In this document: positions 34,463 through 43,998 of the stretch, one piece after another
Position numbering within the stretch: position 1 is the stretch's first letter
Layout: each line of letters opens with the position of its first letter
Translations under genes and position numbers: made by a program
The notes under the pieces: model-generated
Told to the model about the DNA's origin: nothing
The model's input: only the letters and a program-made list of their open reading frames with translations
Databases searched by the model: none
Assembly (NCBI GenBank): GCA_965198895.1
Contig: OZ240676.1
Span: 3,162,001-3,226,000, forward strand
DNA: 64,000 nt
Source of the DNA: LMUY01 sp965198895
Lineage (GTDB): Bacteria > Pseudomonadota > Alphaproteobacteria > Acetobacterales > Acetobacteraceae
Reading direction: 5' to 3'

Positions 34463-35194
34463 TCAGCCACCGCCGGTAAAGCTTTGAACGAGACCGCCGG
34501 ACACCAATCGCCAGCCATCGACCAAGACAAAGAAGATGAGCTTGAATGGCAAGCTGATGCCCGAGGGCGGCAGCATCATCATGCCAAGGCTCATCAAAAC
34601 GCTTCCGACCACGATGTCGATCACCAGGAACGGTAGATACAGAAGGAATCCCATTTCGAAAGCGCGCCGCAGCTCGCCAATGGCAAAAGCTGGAATCAGG
34701 GCGCGCCAGGGTGCGTCATCGGCGGTCGCCGCTGCTGGCAAGTGTGCCATGCCGAGAAATAGATCCAAATCGGGTCCGCGCACGTTCAAGGCCATGAAGT
34801 GGCGGAACGGCTCGGCGGCTAGGCGCAGTCCTTCCAATTCGCCGATCCGGCCCTCCGTCATTGGCAGCAGCCCGGTGTTGTAAGCTTGCTCCAGCACCGG
34901 CTGCATGACGAAGAACGTGAGGAACAGCGCCAGCCCGACCAGCACCGTGTTGGGTGGAGTGCTTTGCGCGCCGATGGCCGATCGCAAAAGCGACAGCACG
35001 ATGATGATCCGAGTGAACCCTGTCACCATGACCAGCAAGCTTGGAGCGATGGATAGCACTGTGATGAGCGCCGTCAGCTGAACCAGCCGTCCGGTAGCGC
35101 CCGCTTGCCCCGCGGCGCCAAGGTCGATGTTGACGGATTGCGCAACGGCCAATGTTGGCAGGAGGAGCAATCCCGCGAGGACGACCCACTTCAC
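34463..35194 (-). CDS. fliP: Flagellar type III export protein FliP
   Basis: 243 residues from a GTG. A signal peptide (LAGLLLLPTLAVAQ) precedes the FliP core: SLLVMVTGFTRIIIVLSLLR, the PPNTVLVGLALFLTFFVM segment and the C-terminal IDIVVGSVLMSLGMMMLPP. FliP forms the pore of the export gate with FliQ and FliR. The GTG at 35194 overlaps the fliO stop as GTGA. The operon fliO-fliP runs opposite to flgB-fliQ-fliR-flhB. Confidence 0.95.
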   Translation of the reverse strand: MKWVVLAGLLLLPTLAVAQSVNIDLGAAGQAGATGRLVQLTALITVLSIAPSLLVMVTGFTRIIIVLSLLRSAIGAQSTPPNTVLVGLALFLTFFVMQPVLEQAYNTGLLPMTEGRIGELEGLRLAAEPFRHFMALNVRGPDLDLFLGMAHLPAAATADDAPWRALIPAFAIGELRRAFEMGFLLYLPFLVIDIVVGSVLMSLGMMMLPPSGISLPFKLIFFVLVDGWRLVSGGLVQSFTGGG

Positions 35195-35451
35195 GTCGTC
35201 TGCTCGGGCAGCCAGCCGACGACTTGATCCTGTTGGCCGGTCAGCAACAGAACGCATCGCGAGTCACACCGCACGAGCAACAGGCGTCGGCGCGGGTCGA
35301 GGTTGAGCTGTTCGACGATGCGCATACGGCTGGTTTCACGACCCATCCGCCGCGCGAACCGGGGCAGGCGTGCGACCCGGCCGGCGAGTAAAACGGCGCC
35401 GAGAACGAGAATAAGCGCGGCGACGGCCGAGAGCAGTGAGGTGAATGTCAT
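35191..35451 (-). CDS. fliO: FliO-like flagellar biosynthesis protein
   Basis: 86 residues: one membrane helix (about 8-26) and a short cytoplasmic domain with RIVEQLNLDPRRRLLLVRCD, the usual FliO signature. FliO is a scaffold for FliP ring assembly. The size is at the small end of the family. It overlaps fliP by 4 bp. Confidence 0.85.
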   Translation of the reverse strand: MTFTSLLSAVAALILVLGAVLLAGRVARLPRFARRMGRETSRMRIVEQLNLDPRRRLLLVRCDSRCVLLLTGQQDQVVGWLPEQTT

Positions 35452-35485
35452 AGCGTCCTTTTGGCATTTTTGCCCATGGCGGCGG

Positions 35486-35779
35486 TTATCGGGTGGCGCG
35501 GATCTGGAGGGCCTCCGTCAAGCTGTCGGCCTCGGCGAGAAGGACAATCAGGTGGGAGCGGACTTTCCGTCCGGCGTCCTGCGGCAGATCCAGAGCCTTG
35601 GCACAAAGGAGCCCGACACCCCGATCCAAGCCTGCGAGGTCGATCGTGCGGCCATGTTCAACGAGCACGCGGGCGACGCAGATCGTGCGGCCCAGTTCTT
35701 CGCTCATGGAAATCACGGCCTGGCTCGCCACGGCGTCGTAGTCGGTATGATCGAAGGGAAACAGAACCGGGCTCGTCAT
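35486..35779 (-). CDS. Hypothetical protein upstream of fliO
   Basis: 97 residues, no membrane segment or signal. SMSEELGRTICVARVLVEHGRTIDLAGLDRGVG suggests a small mixed alpha/beta fold, and the C-terminus is helical (LIVLLAEADSLTEALQ). I do not recognise the family. It is 34 bp upstream of fliO on the same strand and 85 bp from the divergent flgB, so it likely heads the fliO-fliP operon and may be a flagellar accessory protein. Confidence 0.65.
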   Translation of the reverse strand: MTSPVLFPFDHTDYDAVASQAVISMSEELGRTICVARVLVEHGRTIDLAGLDRGVGLLCAKALDLPQDAGRKVRSHLIVLLAEADSLTEALQIRATR

Positions 35780-35864
35780 AGGAACAGATCAGCACCGAGA
35801 GATTAAAAACACGTTACCCGGCGGTTTTAACTATTCCGCAACGAATAGGGCGCAGCCTGTGTCC

Positions 35865-36245
35865 ATGAGCAATGACGGTATGGGTCTATTCGATCTTGCG
35901 GAACAGCGGCTGGGCTGGCTCGACCGGCGGCAGGGGGTGTTGGCGCAGAACATCGCCAATGCGAACACCCCTGGCTACGTTGCGAAGGATCTGCAGCCGT
36001 TTGCCGAGAGCTTGGCCCGGGCAATGCCGGATCTTGCGGCCACGAGTCCCATGCATCTGACGGGCGCCGGCTCTGCTGGCGTTACCGATCCGCGTCAACG
36101 TCCGACCGAGCGGGCTCCGGACGGCAATGCGGTCTCGATGGACGAGCAGTTGACCAAGGTCGCCGATACGGACGGGGCGCAAGCCTTGGTCACGAATCTG
36201 TATCACAAGTATCTCAGCCTTTACCGCATGGCCCTCGGGAAATAG
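35865..36245 (+). CDS. flgB: Flagellar proximal rod protein FlgB
   Basis: 126 residues. VLAQNIANANTPGYVAKDL is the rod N-terminal motif, and ALVTNLYHKYLSLYRMALGK the C-terminal helix. ATG 35865 is chosen; GTG 35859 and ATG 35880 are in frame. It opens flgB-flgC-fliE-fliQ-fliR-flhB, a standard order for rod base and export gate. Confidence 0.93.
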   Translation: MSNDGMGLFDLAEQRLGWLDRRQGVLAQNIANANTPGYVAKDLQPFAESLARAMPDLAATSPMHLTGAGSAGVTDPRQRPTERAPDGNAVSMDEQLTKVADTDGAQALVTNLYHKYLSLYRMALGK

Positions 36246-36251
36246 CGAAAC

Positions 36252-36659
36252 ATGGACCTTTCAAAAGCCTTGGCGATCTCTGCGCGTGGGATGGATGCGC
36301 AGACCACCCGGCTGCGTGTGATCGCGGAAAACCTGGCCAACCAGGATACCACCGGTGACAAGCCCGGGGCCGATCCGTATCGGCGCAAGACGGTGACCTT
36401 CGACCAGAAGATGGATGATACGCTGGGGGTCGAGCAGGTGCATGTGAAAGAGATCGGCACCGACAAGTCGGAGTTTCCGAAGCGCTATGAGCCGTCGAAC
36501 CCTGCGGCCGATACGCAGGGTTACGTGCATACCCCGAACGTGAACAGCTTCGTCGAAGTCATGGACATGCGTGAGGCACAGCGCTCCTTCAGCGCGAACC
36601 TCAATGTCATGGAGGTGACCCGCTCCATGCTCACCCGTGCCGTCGATCTCCTGAAATGA
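36252..36659 (+). CDS. flgC: Flagellar proximal rod protein FlgC
   Basis: 135 residues. RLRVIAENLANQDTTGD and the C-terminal VNSFVEVMDMREAQRSF with ANLNVMEVTRSMLTRAVDLL are the normal FlgC ends. It sits 6 bp after flgB and overlaps fliE by 4 bp. Confidence 0.95.
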   Translation: MDLSKALAISARGMDAQTTRLRVIAENLANQDTTGDKPGADPYRRKTVTFDQKMDDTLGVEQVHVKEIGTDKSEFPKRYEPSNPAADTQGYVHTPNVNSFVEVMDMREAQRSFSANLNVMEVTRSMLTRAVDLLK

Positions 36660-36949
36660 ACGTTCCCGCTCTTTCCGCGACGACTGCCGCGAGTGCCTAC
36701 GCCCGCACTGCGTCCGGGCAGCCGGCCAGCCTGGAAGGGTTTGGTCAGGCGATCACCGACGCTTTGCAGGGGGTGGTCGACTCTGGGCACAAAGCGGACA
36801 GCCAGGCGGCGGCCGGCATCTCCGGGACCGGCAATTTGACTGATGTCGTGACTGCGGTGAACCGAGCGGAGTTGGCGCTGCAGACGACCACGGCGATCCG
36901 CGACCGCGTTGTCCAAGCCTATCAGGACATCATGAAAATGCCGATCTAA
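36656..36949 (+). CDS. fliE: Flagellar hook-basal body adaptor FliE
   Basis: 97 residues. The C-terminal half VVTAVNRAELALQTTTAIRD followed by RVVQAYQDIMKMPI is the FliE signature. FliE joins the MS ring and export gate to the rod. Confidence 0.93.
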   Translation: MNVPALSATTAASAYARTASGQPASLEGFGQAITDALQGVVDSGHKADSQAAAGISGTGNLTDVVTAVNRAELALQTTTAIRDRVVQAYQDIMKMPI

Positions 36950-36966
36950 CATCTGGGAGAGACGCG

Positions 36967-37239
36967 GTGGGAGAGGGCGAAGTCGGCGCGGCTCTGCGCG
37001 ATACCATGATCGTCGTCTTGAAGCTTGGCGGTCCCGTCTTGCTCGCGGCATTGGCCGTTGGCGTGATCATGTCCCTGGTGCAGGCGGTCACACAAATCAA
37101 CGAGGCGACACTCGCCTTCGTACCGAAGGTTGCGGTCATCGTCGCGACGTTGGCGCTGGCTGGCCCGTTCATGCTTTCGACGCTGACCGATTACACCCAG
37201 CTCCTGATCGACCGCATGATTGCGACCGGCGGGCAATGA
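36967..37239 (+). CDS. fliQ: Flagellar export gate protein FliQ
   Basis: 90 residues from a GTG, two membrane helices. GPVLLAALAVGVIMSLVQAV and TQINEATLAFVPK are the FliQ hallmarks. GGGAGAGAC precedes the GTG. fliR begins 4 bp after its stop. Confidence 0.95.
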   Translation: MGEGEVGAALRDTMIVVLKLGGPVLLAALAVGVIMSLVQAVTQINEATLAFVPKVAVIVATLALAGPFMLSTLTDYTQLLIDRMIATGGQ

Positions 37240-37243
37240 CCAG

Positions 37244-37999
37244 GTGATCGCGCTCGCGGACCTGCCTGCGTGGGCCTTCAGCTTCGTGCTCGTGCTGTGC
37301 CGGTGTAGTGCCGCGACCATGCAGATGCCGGGGGTGGGAGAGGCCGAAGCACCGGCAATGTTCCGGGCCGGCCTGACAGTGGCCTTGGTCCTTCTGGTGT
37401 TGCCGGGAGTGGGTCAGGTTGCGCCAGCCGACGGTTGGACGTCCGCGATGATGGTCGCGTCGGAATTGCTCTGTGGTGGCGTCCTCGGATGGCTGGCGCG
37501 GTGCATCGCTCTGGCTCTTCCGATGGCGGGCCAGATCATCTCGTTCATGCTGGGCTTGTCCAGCGTCATCTCGGCCGACCCGGCGCTTGGGCAGTCCAGC
37601 GCACTCATGCGGCTATTCTCGATCGCAGTGCCGGTCCTCGTGCTGCAGACCGGGCTTTGGGCGCTTCCGATCGCGGCTTTGTCGGGGAGTTATGACCTCG
37701 TGCCACCAGGACACCTCATCCCCGTGGCCGATAGCAGCGAGGCCGCGCTGAATGCAGTTTGCGAGGCGTTCGGCCTCGCGCTGCGGCTGGCGGCTCCCTT
37801 CGTGATTGCCGGCACCGTTTGGCAGATCGCGCTGGGCCTCGTCGCGCGGCTCATCCCGCAGCTGCAGATTTATTTCGCGGCCATGCCAGGGCAGATCTTC
37901 GGTGGGCTCGTCCTGTTTGGCTTGCTCTCGGCAGGGATGGTGGGGGCTTGGCTGGAGGCGGCGCGGACCAGCCTCAGTGCCCTTCCCGGTCTGCCGTAG
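37244..37999 (+). CDS. fliR: Flagellar export gate protein FliR
   Basis: 251 residues with about six membrane helices. FSFVLVLCRCSAATMQMPGVG at the N-terminus and the C-terminal QLQIYFAAMPGQIFGGLVL match FliR. It completes the FliPQR pore. GTG 37244 is preferred; a TTG at 37220 overlapping fliQ is also in frame. flhB follows after 95 bp. Confidence 0.92.
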   Translation: MIALADLPAWAFSFVLVLCRCSAATMQMPGVGEAEAPAMFRAGLTVALVLLVLPGVGQVAPADGWTSAMMVASELLCGGVLGWLARCIALALPMAGQIISFMLGLSSVISADPALGQSSALMRLFSIAVPVLVLQTGLWALPIAALSGSYDLVPPGHLIPVADSSEAALNAVCEAFGLALRLAAPFVIAGTVWQIALGLVARLIPQLQIYFAAMPGQIFGGLVLFGLLSAGMVGAWLEAARTSLSALPGLP

Positions 38000-38094
38000 G
38001 GATCGGAGTCGTTTCCGTGGAACGACGCAATCGCCTGATCTGTCGGGCCGGTACCGCCAACAGGCTGAAGCCTCTGTCAGCATCGGGCTGCTAG

Positions 38095-39141
38095 ATGGCG
38101 GGCGAGGACCAAACAGAGGCCGCAACACCAAAGCGGCTGCAGCGGGCGCGGGACGAGGGCAGCGTTGCGATTTCCCGGGAAGTTCCAGCGCTCGCCGGGT
38201 TGGGCGCAGCCACGTTGGTGCTCGCGATTTCCGGGTCGTCGCAAGCGAAGGATGGCGTCGGGCGGCTCGGTGCAATGCTGGTCTTCCCCGCCCAATTCGA
38301 TGTCTGGCCGGCGTTGGTCACTGCGTTCGTCACGGCGGCTACTCTTGCGAGTCCGATGATCTTCGGTGTGCTCGCCGCGTCTGTAGCCGCCTCGTTGTTG
38401 CAGACTGGTCTCCTGTTCAGCCCGAAATCCATCACACCCGACTTTGCACGGCTCAGCCCTGCGCGCGGATTCAAGAAGATCTTCGGGGTCAGGGGGCTCG
38501 TCGAGACGGCAAAGTCTGTCGTGAAGCTGGGCGTGCTCGGGTTCGCGACGTATCACGTGCTCGCCGGTGCGGTGCCGACTTTGCGGGGTGCCGTGTTCTG
38601 GCTTCCCGGCCAGCTAGCCAGCCGGATCACGCAGTTGGTGATGCAGTTGACGCTTACCCTGCTGGGTGTGCAGGCGGTGATCGCCGGGGCAGACGTTGCC
38701 TGGCAGCGATACCACCACGCGAAACAACTTCGGATGTCCAAGGAGGAGGTGAAGCGGGAAGCCAAGGAGGCGGACGGAAATCCGCAGGTCAAGCAGCGGC
38801 TGCGGCAAATCCGGATGAGCCGGGCGCGCAAGCGGATGCTGGCCTCCGTGCCGCAAGCAACTGTGGTGGTGACGAATCCGACCCACTACGCTATCGCTCT
38901 GTCATACGACCGTAGCAAGGGTGGTGCGCCACGCGTGGTGGCCAAAGGAGTGGACGAGGTGGCGGCTCGCATCCGTGAGGTTGCGCAGGACAACAGGGTG
39001 CCGCTGGTGGCCAATCCGCCACTGGCGCGAGCTTTGTACACCGTGGACTTGGACGCCGAGATCCCGGCCGAGCACTTCAAGGTGGTCGCGGAGATCATTG
39101 CCTATGTCTGGCGGCTACGTGGAAGGGCGGCCAACCGATGA
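38095..39141 (+). CDS. flhB: Flagellar export switch protein FlhB
   Basis: 348 residues. The N-terminal EAATPKRLQRARDEGSVAIS, four membrane helices and a cytoplasmic domain with the self-cleaving N261-PTH (TNPTHYAIALSYD) are all present. FlhB controls the switch of export substrates from rod/hook to filament. It overlaps the kinase gene that follows by 4 bp (ATGA). Confidence 0.95.
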   Translation: MAGEDQTEAATPKRLQRARDEGSVAISREVPALAGLGAATLVLAISGSSQAKDGVGRLGAMLVFPAQFDVWPALVTAFVTAATLASPMIFGVLAASVAASLLQTGLLFSPKSITPDFARLSPARGFKKIFGVRGLVETAKSVVKLGVLGFATYHVLAGAVPTLRGAVFWLPGQLASRITQLVMQLTLTLLGVQAVIAGADVAWQRYHHAKQLRMSKEEVKREAKEADGNPQVKQRLRQIRMSRARKRMLASVPQATVVVTNPTHYAIALSYDRSKGGAPRVVAKGVDEVAARIREVAQDNRVPLVANPPLARALYTVDLDAEIPAEHFKVVAEIIAYVWRLRGRAANR

Positions 39142-40841
39142 GCGCGACGACCTTGCATGCCGCGCGGCCCTGGCGATGGCCCTGGTCTCGCCGCGAGGAT
39201 GTGCGCCACCGGAGGCTGATCGAGCGACTTGCCGGGCCGCTGGACGACATGCTGCAGGTCCTGGTGCAGGAGGCCGGGGTCGGGATCGCCATCATCGACC
39301 AACGCGGGCGCATCGTCCGGGTCAACGACGCGCTGCGACGAATGGTCGACGGCGAGTGCGATCTCTCACCGGGCCAACCGGCGCAGGACATATTCTGCCA
39401 GGACCACAGGCACGAGGTTTGGGATGAACTCGGCCCGGCGCTGGCCGGCCGGCGGCCGCCCCGTGGATTCGTGTCGATCCTGCGCGGCACCGCCGGCGCG
39501 GCCACGGTGGAGATCTCGGCCGTGGCCCTGCGGGAGGAGGATGAGAGCGTCAGCGGCGCGATCCTGCAGTTGACCGACATCACGATTCAGCGCCGGCTCG
39601 AGGCACAGCTCGCGCAGAGCCAAAAGTTACAGGCGGTCGGACAGCTTGCCGGCGGTATCGCCCATGATTTCAATAACCTGCTGACGGCCATGACCGGCGC
39701 CGCGGACGATGCTCTGGCGCGGGGCCTGCCAGACGCGGAAACCGTCGAAGACCTCGAGCAGATCCGCAGCAGCGCGGACCGGGGGGCTGCGCTGGTTCGC
39801 CAATTGCTTGCCTTCGGTCGGCAGCAGACCCTGCAACCGCGGCCGGTATCGATCAATGCCGCCGTGGAATCGGTCAGCGGATTGCTGCGCCGCCTGCTCG
39901 GCAGCACGATCAAGCTGGACCTGCAGCTGGAAGATCCGGGCCGGACGGTGCGGGTCGATCCGACGCAGTTGGACCAGGTGTTGGTCAATCTCGCGGTAAA
40001 TGCGCGCGACGCCATGGCCGATGGCGGGCAGCTGACGTTGCGGACCGGCCACATCGCGCTGTATCGCGCGCTGGTCCGGGGGGAGGAGACCATTCCGCCC
40101 GGCCGGTACGTGATGATCGAGGTGCAGGACACCGGCGTTGGTATCCCACCGGACGTTCTGCCCCGCATTTTCGATCCGTTCTTTACGACCCGGCGGGAGA
40201 GGGGCGGCAGCGGGCTCGGGCTTTCGACGGTCCACGGCATCATCCGGCAGTCAGACGGTTTTTTGGCGGTCGACAGCCTGGTGGGGAAAGGCACGCGCAT
40301 CCGGATTTACCTGCCGCGCTATGACGGTGACGAGGTGGGAATCCCGACTGCGCCGGCTCCGTCGTTGGAACGGACCGCTCCAGCCGAACGCGTCAATGGC
40401 CGGGCAACCGCACGGACGGTTCTGTTGGTCGACGACGAAGACGGTGTGCGCCGGTTGGCAGTTCGCGCGCTGACGAAAGCGGGTTGGGCCGTGTTGAGCG
40501 CCGAGTCCGGCGAGGCGGCGCTGGCGTTGCTCGCGACCCTGGACGCGGGCTGTGCGATCCATGCCGTCGTTTCGGACGTCGTGATGCCCGGCATGGACGG
40601 TCCCACCTTGGTGAAAGCGGTTCGAGCCCTTCATCCTGGCGTGCCTGCGATCTTGGCGTCGGGCTATGCCGAGGAGGCCGTGCGCGCAAACCTTGCAGCC
40701 GAGGACATCACGTTCATGCCCAAGCCCTATCGGCTGAAGATGTTGGTTGCGGCCGTCGAGCATGTCGGGCGTCGATCCGAGACGATATCCAACGCGGAAA
40801 GCCCCGCTCACACCGCTTCAGTGCTAGGGTCAAGCTTGTAA
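39138..40841 (+). CDS. CckA-like soluble hybrid sensor histidine kinase
   Basis: 567 residues: PAS domain (about 35-150), HisKA with phospho-acceptor H176 (AGGIAHDFNN), HATPase (about 275-395, with NLAVNARDAM and GSGLGLSTVHGI) and a receiver domain (about 427-545) with D432/D433, D480 and K529. The core resembles CckA, which feeds CtrA through ChpT and governs cell cycle and flagellar genes, but there is no membrane segment. Overlap with flhB suggests co-expression with the export gate. It could be the real CckA of this lineage or a flagellum-linked paralogue. Confidence 0.85.
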   Translation: MSATTLHAARPWRWPWSRREDVRHRRLIERLAGPLDDMLQVLVQEAGVGIAIIDQRGRIVRVNDALRRMVDGECDLSPGQPAQDIFCQDHRHEVWDELGPALAGRRPPRGFVSILRGTAGAATVEISAVALREEDESVSGAILQLTDITIQRRLEAQLAQSQKLQAVGQLAGGIAHDFNNLLTAMTGAADDALARGLPDAETVEDLEQIRSSADRGAALVRQLLAFGRQQTLQPRPVSINAAVESVSGLLRRLLGSTIKLDLQLEDPGRTVRVDPTQLDQVLVNLAVNARDAMADGGQLTLRTGHIALYRALVRGEETIPPGRYVMIEVQDTGVGIPPDVLPRIFDPFFTTRRERGGSGLGLSTVHGIIRQSDGFLAVDSLVGKGTRIRIYLPRYDGDEVGIPTAPAPSLERTAPAERVNGRATARTVLLVDDEDGVRRLAVRALTKAGWAVLSAESGEAALALLATLDAGCAIHAVVSDVVMPGMDGPTLVKAVRALHPGVPAILASGYAEEAVRANLAAEDITFMPKPYRLKMLVAAVEHVGRRSETISNAESPAHTASVLGSSL

Positions 40842-40923
40842 GGTAACGCCACGGGTCAAATTGCTCATCCCCCGGCGGCCAACTCAAGGAAGACGATCAG
40901 CCGGGGTTGATCGCTATTCGTTC

Positions 40924-40952
40924 TTGTGAACAAAACAAGATCGCTTTATTAA
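40924..40952 (+). promoter_or_regulatory. recA promoter with LexA (SOS) box in the spacer
   Basis: TTGTGA (40924-40929), 17-base spacer, TATTAA (40947-40952). GAAC-AAAACAA-GATC at 40928-40942 matches the alphaproteobacterial SOS box GAAC-N7-GAAC with one mismatch, so bound LexA would block the polymerase. The leader to the recA ATG is about 140 bases. Confidence 0.75.
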
Positions 40953-41044
40953 CGGCCCTGGTCGAATCGGCGTAGAGTACGCCATCAAACCATGAACGAG
41001 TAACACGGCGCAGCCTGGCGTCGGTTGCGGCGATGTTCGGGCCT

Positions 41045-41064
41045 GTGACACAATGGTGTGTCAC
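41045..41064 (+). repeat. 8-bp hairpin in the recA leader
   Basis: GTGACACA / TGTGTCAC with loop ATGG, a perfect stem 33 bases before the recA ATG. It may affect translation or mRNA stability. It does not look like a terminator. Confidence 0.5.
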
Positions 41065-41097
41065 CGCGCGCACTGCCCGGGCAAGAGGGAACACGGT

Positions 41098-42131
<1,034 letters not shown>

Positions 42132-42135
<4 letters not shown>

Positions 42136-42542
42136 GTCTCGCACTTGCCGATCTCGAGCTGGTCGAGGCCGCCCGCGCGGTGTTGCTGAAGCATTACCGG
42201 CCGCATTGGCACACGGTGGGTGCGGCCTTGCGGTCCCGCGATGGCCGGATCTGGACCGGATTGCATCTCGGCGCCACGGTGGGACGGCTGTCGGTTTGTG
42301 CCGAGGCGGTCGCCTTGGGCCGTGCCATCCTGGACGGCGACGGCACGGTGGAATGCGCCGTCGCCGTGCGCCACCCCAAGGCCGAGGAGAGCGTGCGCGA
42401 GATCGCCATCGTGTCGCCGTGCGGCGCCTGCCGCGAAATGCTGACCGACTTCGACCCGGCGGCGGACATCATCCTGCCAGGGCCGGAGGGGCCTCGCCGG
42501 GTCACGCTGCGGGAGCTGCTACCGTTCCCCTATCAACGCTAA
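42132..42542 (+). CDS. Cytidine deaminase-like zinc protein
   Basis: 136 residues from a GTG overlapping the recA stop. The zinc and catalytic motif is complete: C56-A-E58 and P96-C97-GA-C100. The fold is that of the small tetrameric Cda/blasticidin-S deaminase group. The substrate could be cytidine or a related base; the usual Cda substrate loops are too divergent to be sure. Translation is probably coupled to recA, so it may be induced with the SOS response. Confidence 0.8.
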
Positions 42543-42583
42543 GCGAGCAGGGAACAGACCGGGCACACGGGCGTTCGTCTGGC

Positions 42584-42814
42584 ATGAGCACGAACCCAAA
42601 AACCCCCTCCGCTGATGACGCACCCTCCAACACCGTCAAGGACCCGGATAACTGGACGACCGGTGACGAGACGATGACGGGGGCGCAGGCATCCTACCTG
42701 AAAACCCTCTCCGAGGAGGCCGGCGAGCCGTTCGACCAATCACTGACCAAAGCCGAAGCCTCGAAGATGATCGATGCGCTCCAGGGCAAGACCGGGCGCG
42801 GCAAGAACCACTAA
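42584..42814 (+). CDS. DUF3072 domain protein
   Basis: 76 residues. A disordered N-terminus is followed by the DUF3072 segment DNWTTGDETMTGAQASYLKT and LTKAEASKMIDALQ. The second half resembles a small helical fold found in many short alphaproteobacterial proteins. Function unknown. It lies 41 bp after the deaminase gene on the same strand. Confidence 0.8.
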   Translation: MSTNPKTPSADDAPSNTVKDPDNWTTGDETMTGAQASYLKTLSEEAGEPFDQSLTKAEASKMIDALQGKTGRGKNH

Positions 42815-42856
42815 GGCCAGCTGCCATAGACGTACACTCACGGCCGCCGGGCGTAG

Positions 42857-42883
42857 GGTGCAATCCGCTTGGAGGATTGCACC
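42857..42883. repeat. REP-like hairpin (GGTGCAATCC / GGATTGCACC)
   Basis: 10-bp perfect stem, 7-base loop, preceded by GTA. It shares GTAGGGTG with the minus strand of the 22839 hairpin. It may end the recA transcript. Confidence 0.65.
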
Positions 42884-42979
42884 ACCACGTCGCAATGATC
42901 GGCGCATGAGACGAGGGTCAGTGCTTGAGGCTGCTGGTATAAGACCAGCGACCGCAAGACGGACGCACCCCCAAGCGTT

Positions 42980-43060
42980 GTCATCGCGAGGCTGAGGCGT
43001 GTCGATCCAGGGCGAGGGTCGCGTTGTGGCCTTGGATCGCCACGCCTCGCTCGCGATGAC
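42980..43060. repeat. Long imperfect inverted repeat (REP/MITE-like)
   Basis: Arms 42980-43010 and 43031-43060 pair over about 30 bases with a few mismatches: GTCATCGCGAG...GAGGCGTG...CGATCCA. It resembles a dispersed alphaproteobacterial repeat. The 42815-43140 gap holds this and the 42857 hairpin, and no gene. Confidence 0.65.
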
Positions 43061-43140
43061 GAGGCACATATGACGGCTGTCTGCGTAAGGCTCGACCCCG
43101 CCGGTCGCGCCTTAGTCGGCTCGAACCCGCAGAACGAGCC

Positions 43141-43998
43141 TCAGTCGGCTCGCCGCCCAATAATGGCCATGCGGAGACGGCGGGATACGAAGTCGATCGC
43201 CGCCACGGTGATCAAGACCATCAAGATCAGGAACGACACCTGCCGCCATTCGAGGACGCGGATCTGCTCATAGAGATGCAAACCGATCCCACCAGCGCCG
43301 ACGATGCCGATGATGGTCGCCGACCGCGTGTTCGACTCGAAAAAATACAGCAACTGACTGGCAAACACCGGTAGAATCTGCGGAACGATCCCGAAGCGGA
43401 CAGCCATCAGCTTGCCCCCACCACTCGCGACCACACCCTCGATGGGCTTGCGGTCGGCCGTCTCGATCGCTTCCGAGAACAGCTTGGCCAGAGCACCGAA
43501 ATCGGAGGACGCGATGGCGAGCGCTCCGGCGAATGGTCCGAGCCCCACCACGTCGATCCAGATCAGCGCCCAGATCAGCGTGTCGATGCTGCGAACCGTG
43601 TCCAGGCTCCGCCGTGCCAGGATATGCAGCGCGCGGTTCGCCACGACGTTGCGGGCCGCCAGGAACCCGAACGGCACCGCGGCTATCGCGGCGAGCAGCG
43701 TGCCCAGGAAGGCGATGGACAGTGTCTGGCCCAACGCGTCCAGATACAGCGCGAAGTGGCCACCGGCCGTCGGCGGCATCATCAGCACCAGGATGGTGCC
43801 GAGCTGCCCCAGCCCCTGCCAGATGCGAAGGGGCGACAGATCCAGCACCACCAACCCGGCGATGTAGATCGCGACGGCCAAACCGACCAGCGCTACCAGC
43901 CACCAGCGCCCGCGGCCGCGACCGGCCAGAATGGCGCCGTGTTGCGCCTCGATGTCGGCTCGCCGGGCCAGGAAATCGGCGCGCAGGGCTCCGCTCAC
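43141..43998 (-). CDS. phnE: Phosphonate-type ABC transporter permease (second PhnE)
   Basis: 285 residues from a GTG overlapping the upstream permease stop by 4 bp. Membrane helices start near residue 33; the permease loop motif appears as EAIETADRKPIEGVVASGGG and the C-terminal GIVGAGGIGLHLYEQI is typical of PhnE. With the first permease it forms the channel. An open frame that extends further upstream to 44625 overlaps the first phnE and is not credible. Confidence 0.9.
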   Translation of the reverse strand: MSGALRADFLARRADIEAQHGAILAGRGRGRWWLVALVGLAVAIYIAGLVVLDLSPLRIWQGLGQLGTILVLMMPPTAGGHFALYLDALGQTLSIAFLGTLLAAIAAVPFGFLAARNVVANRALHILARRSLDTVRSIDTLIWALIWIDVVGLGPFAGALAIASSDFGALAKLFSEAIETADRKPIEGVVASGGGKLMAVRFGIVPQILPVFASQLLYFFESNTRSATIIGIVGAGGIGLHLYEQIRVLEWRQVSFLILMVLITVAAIDFVSRRLRMAIIGRRAD

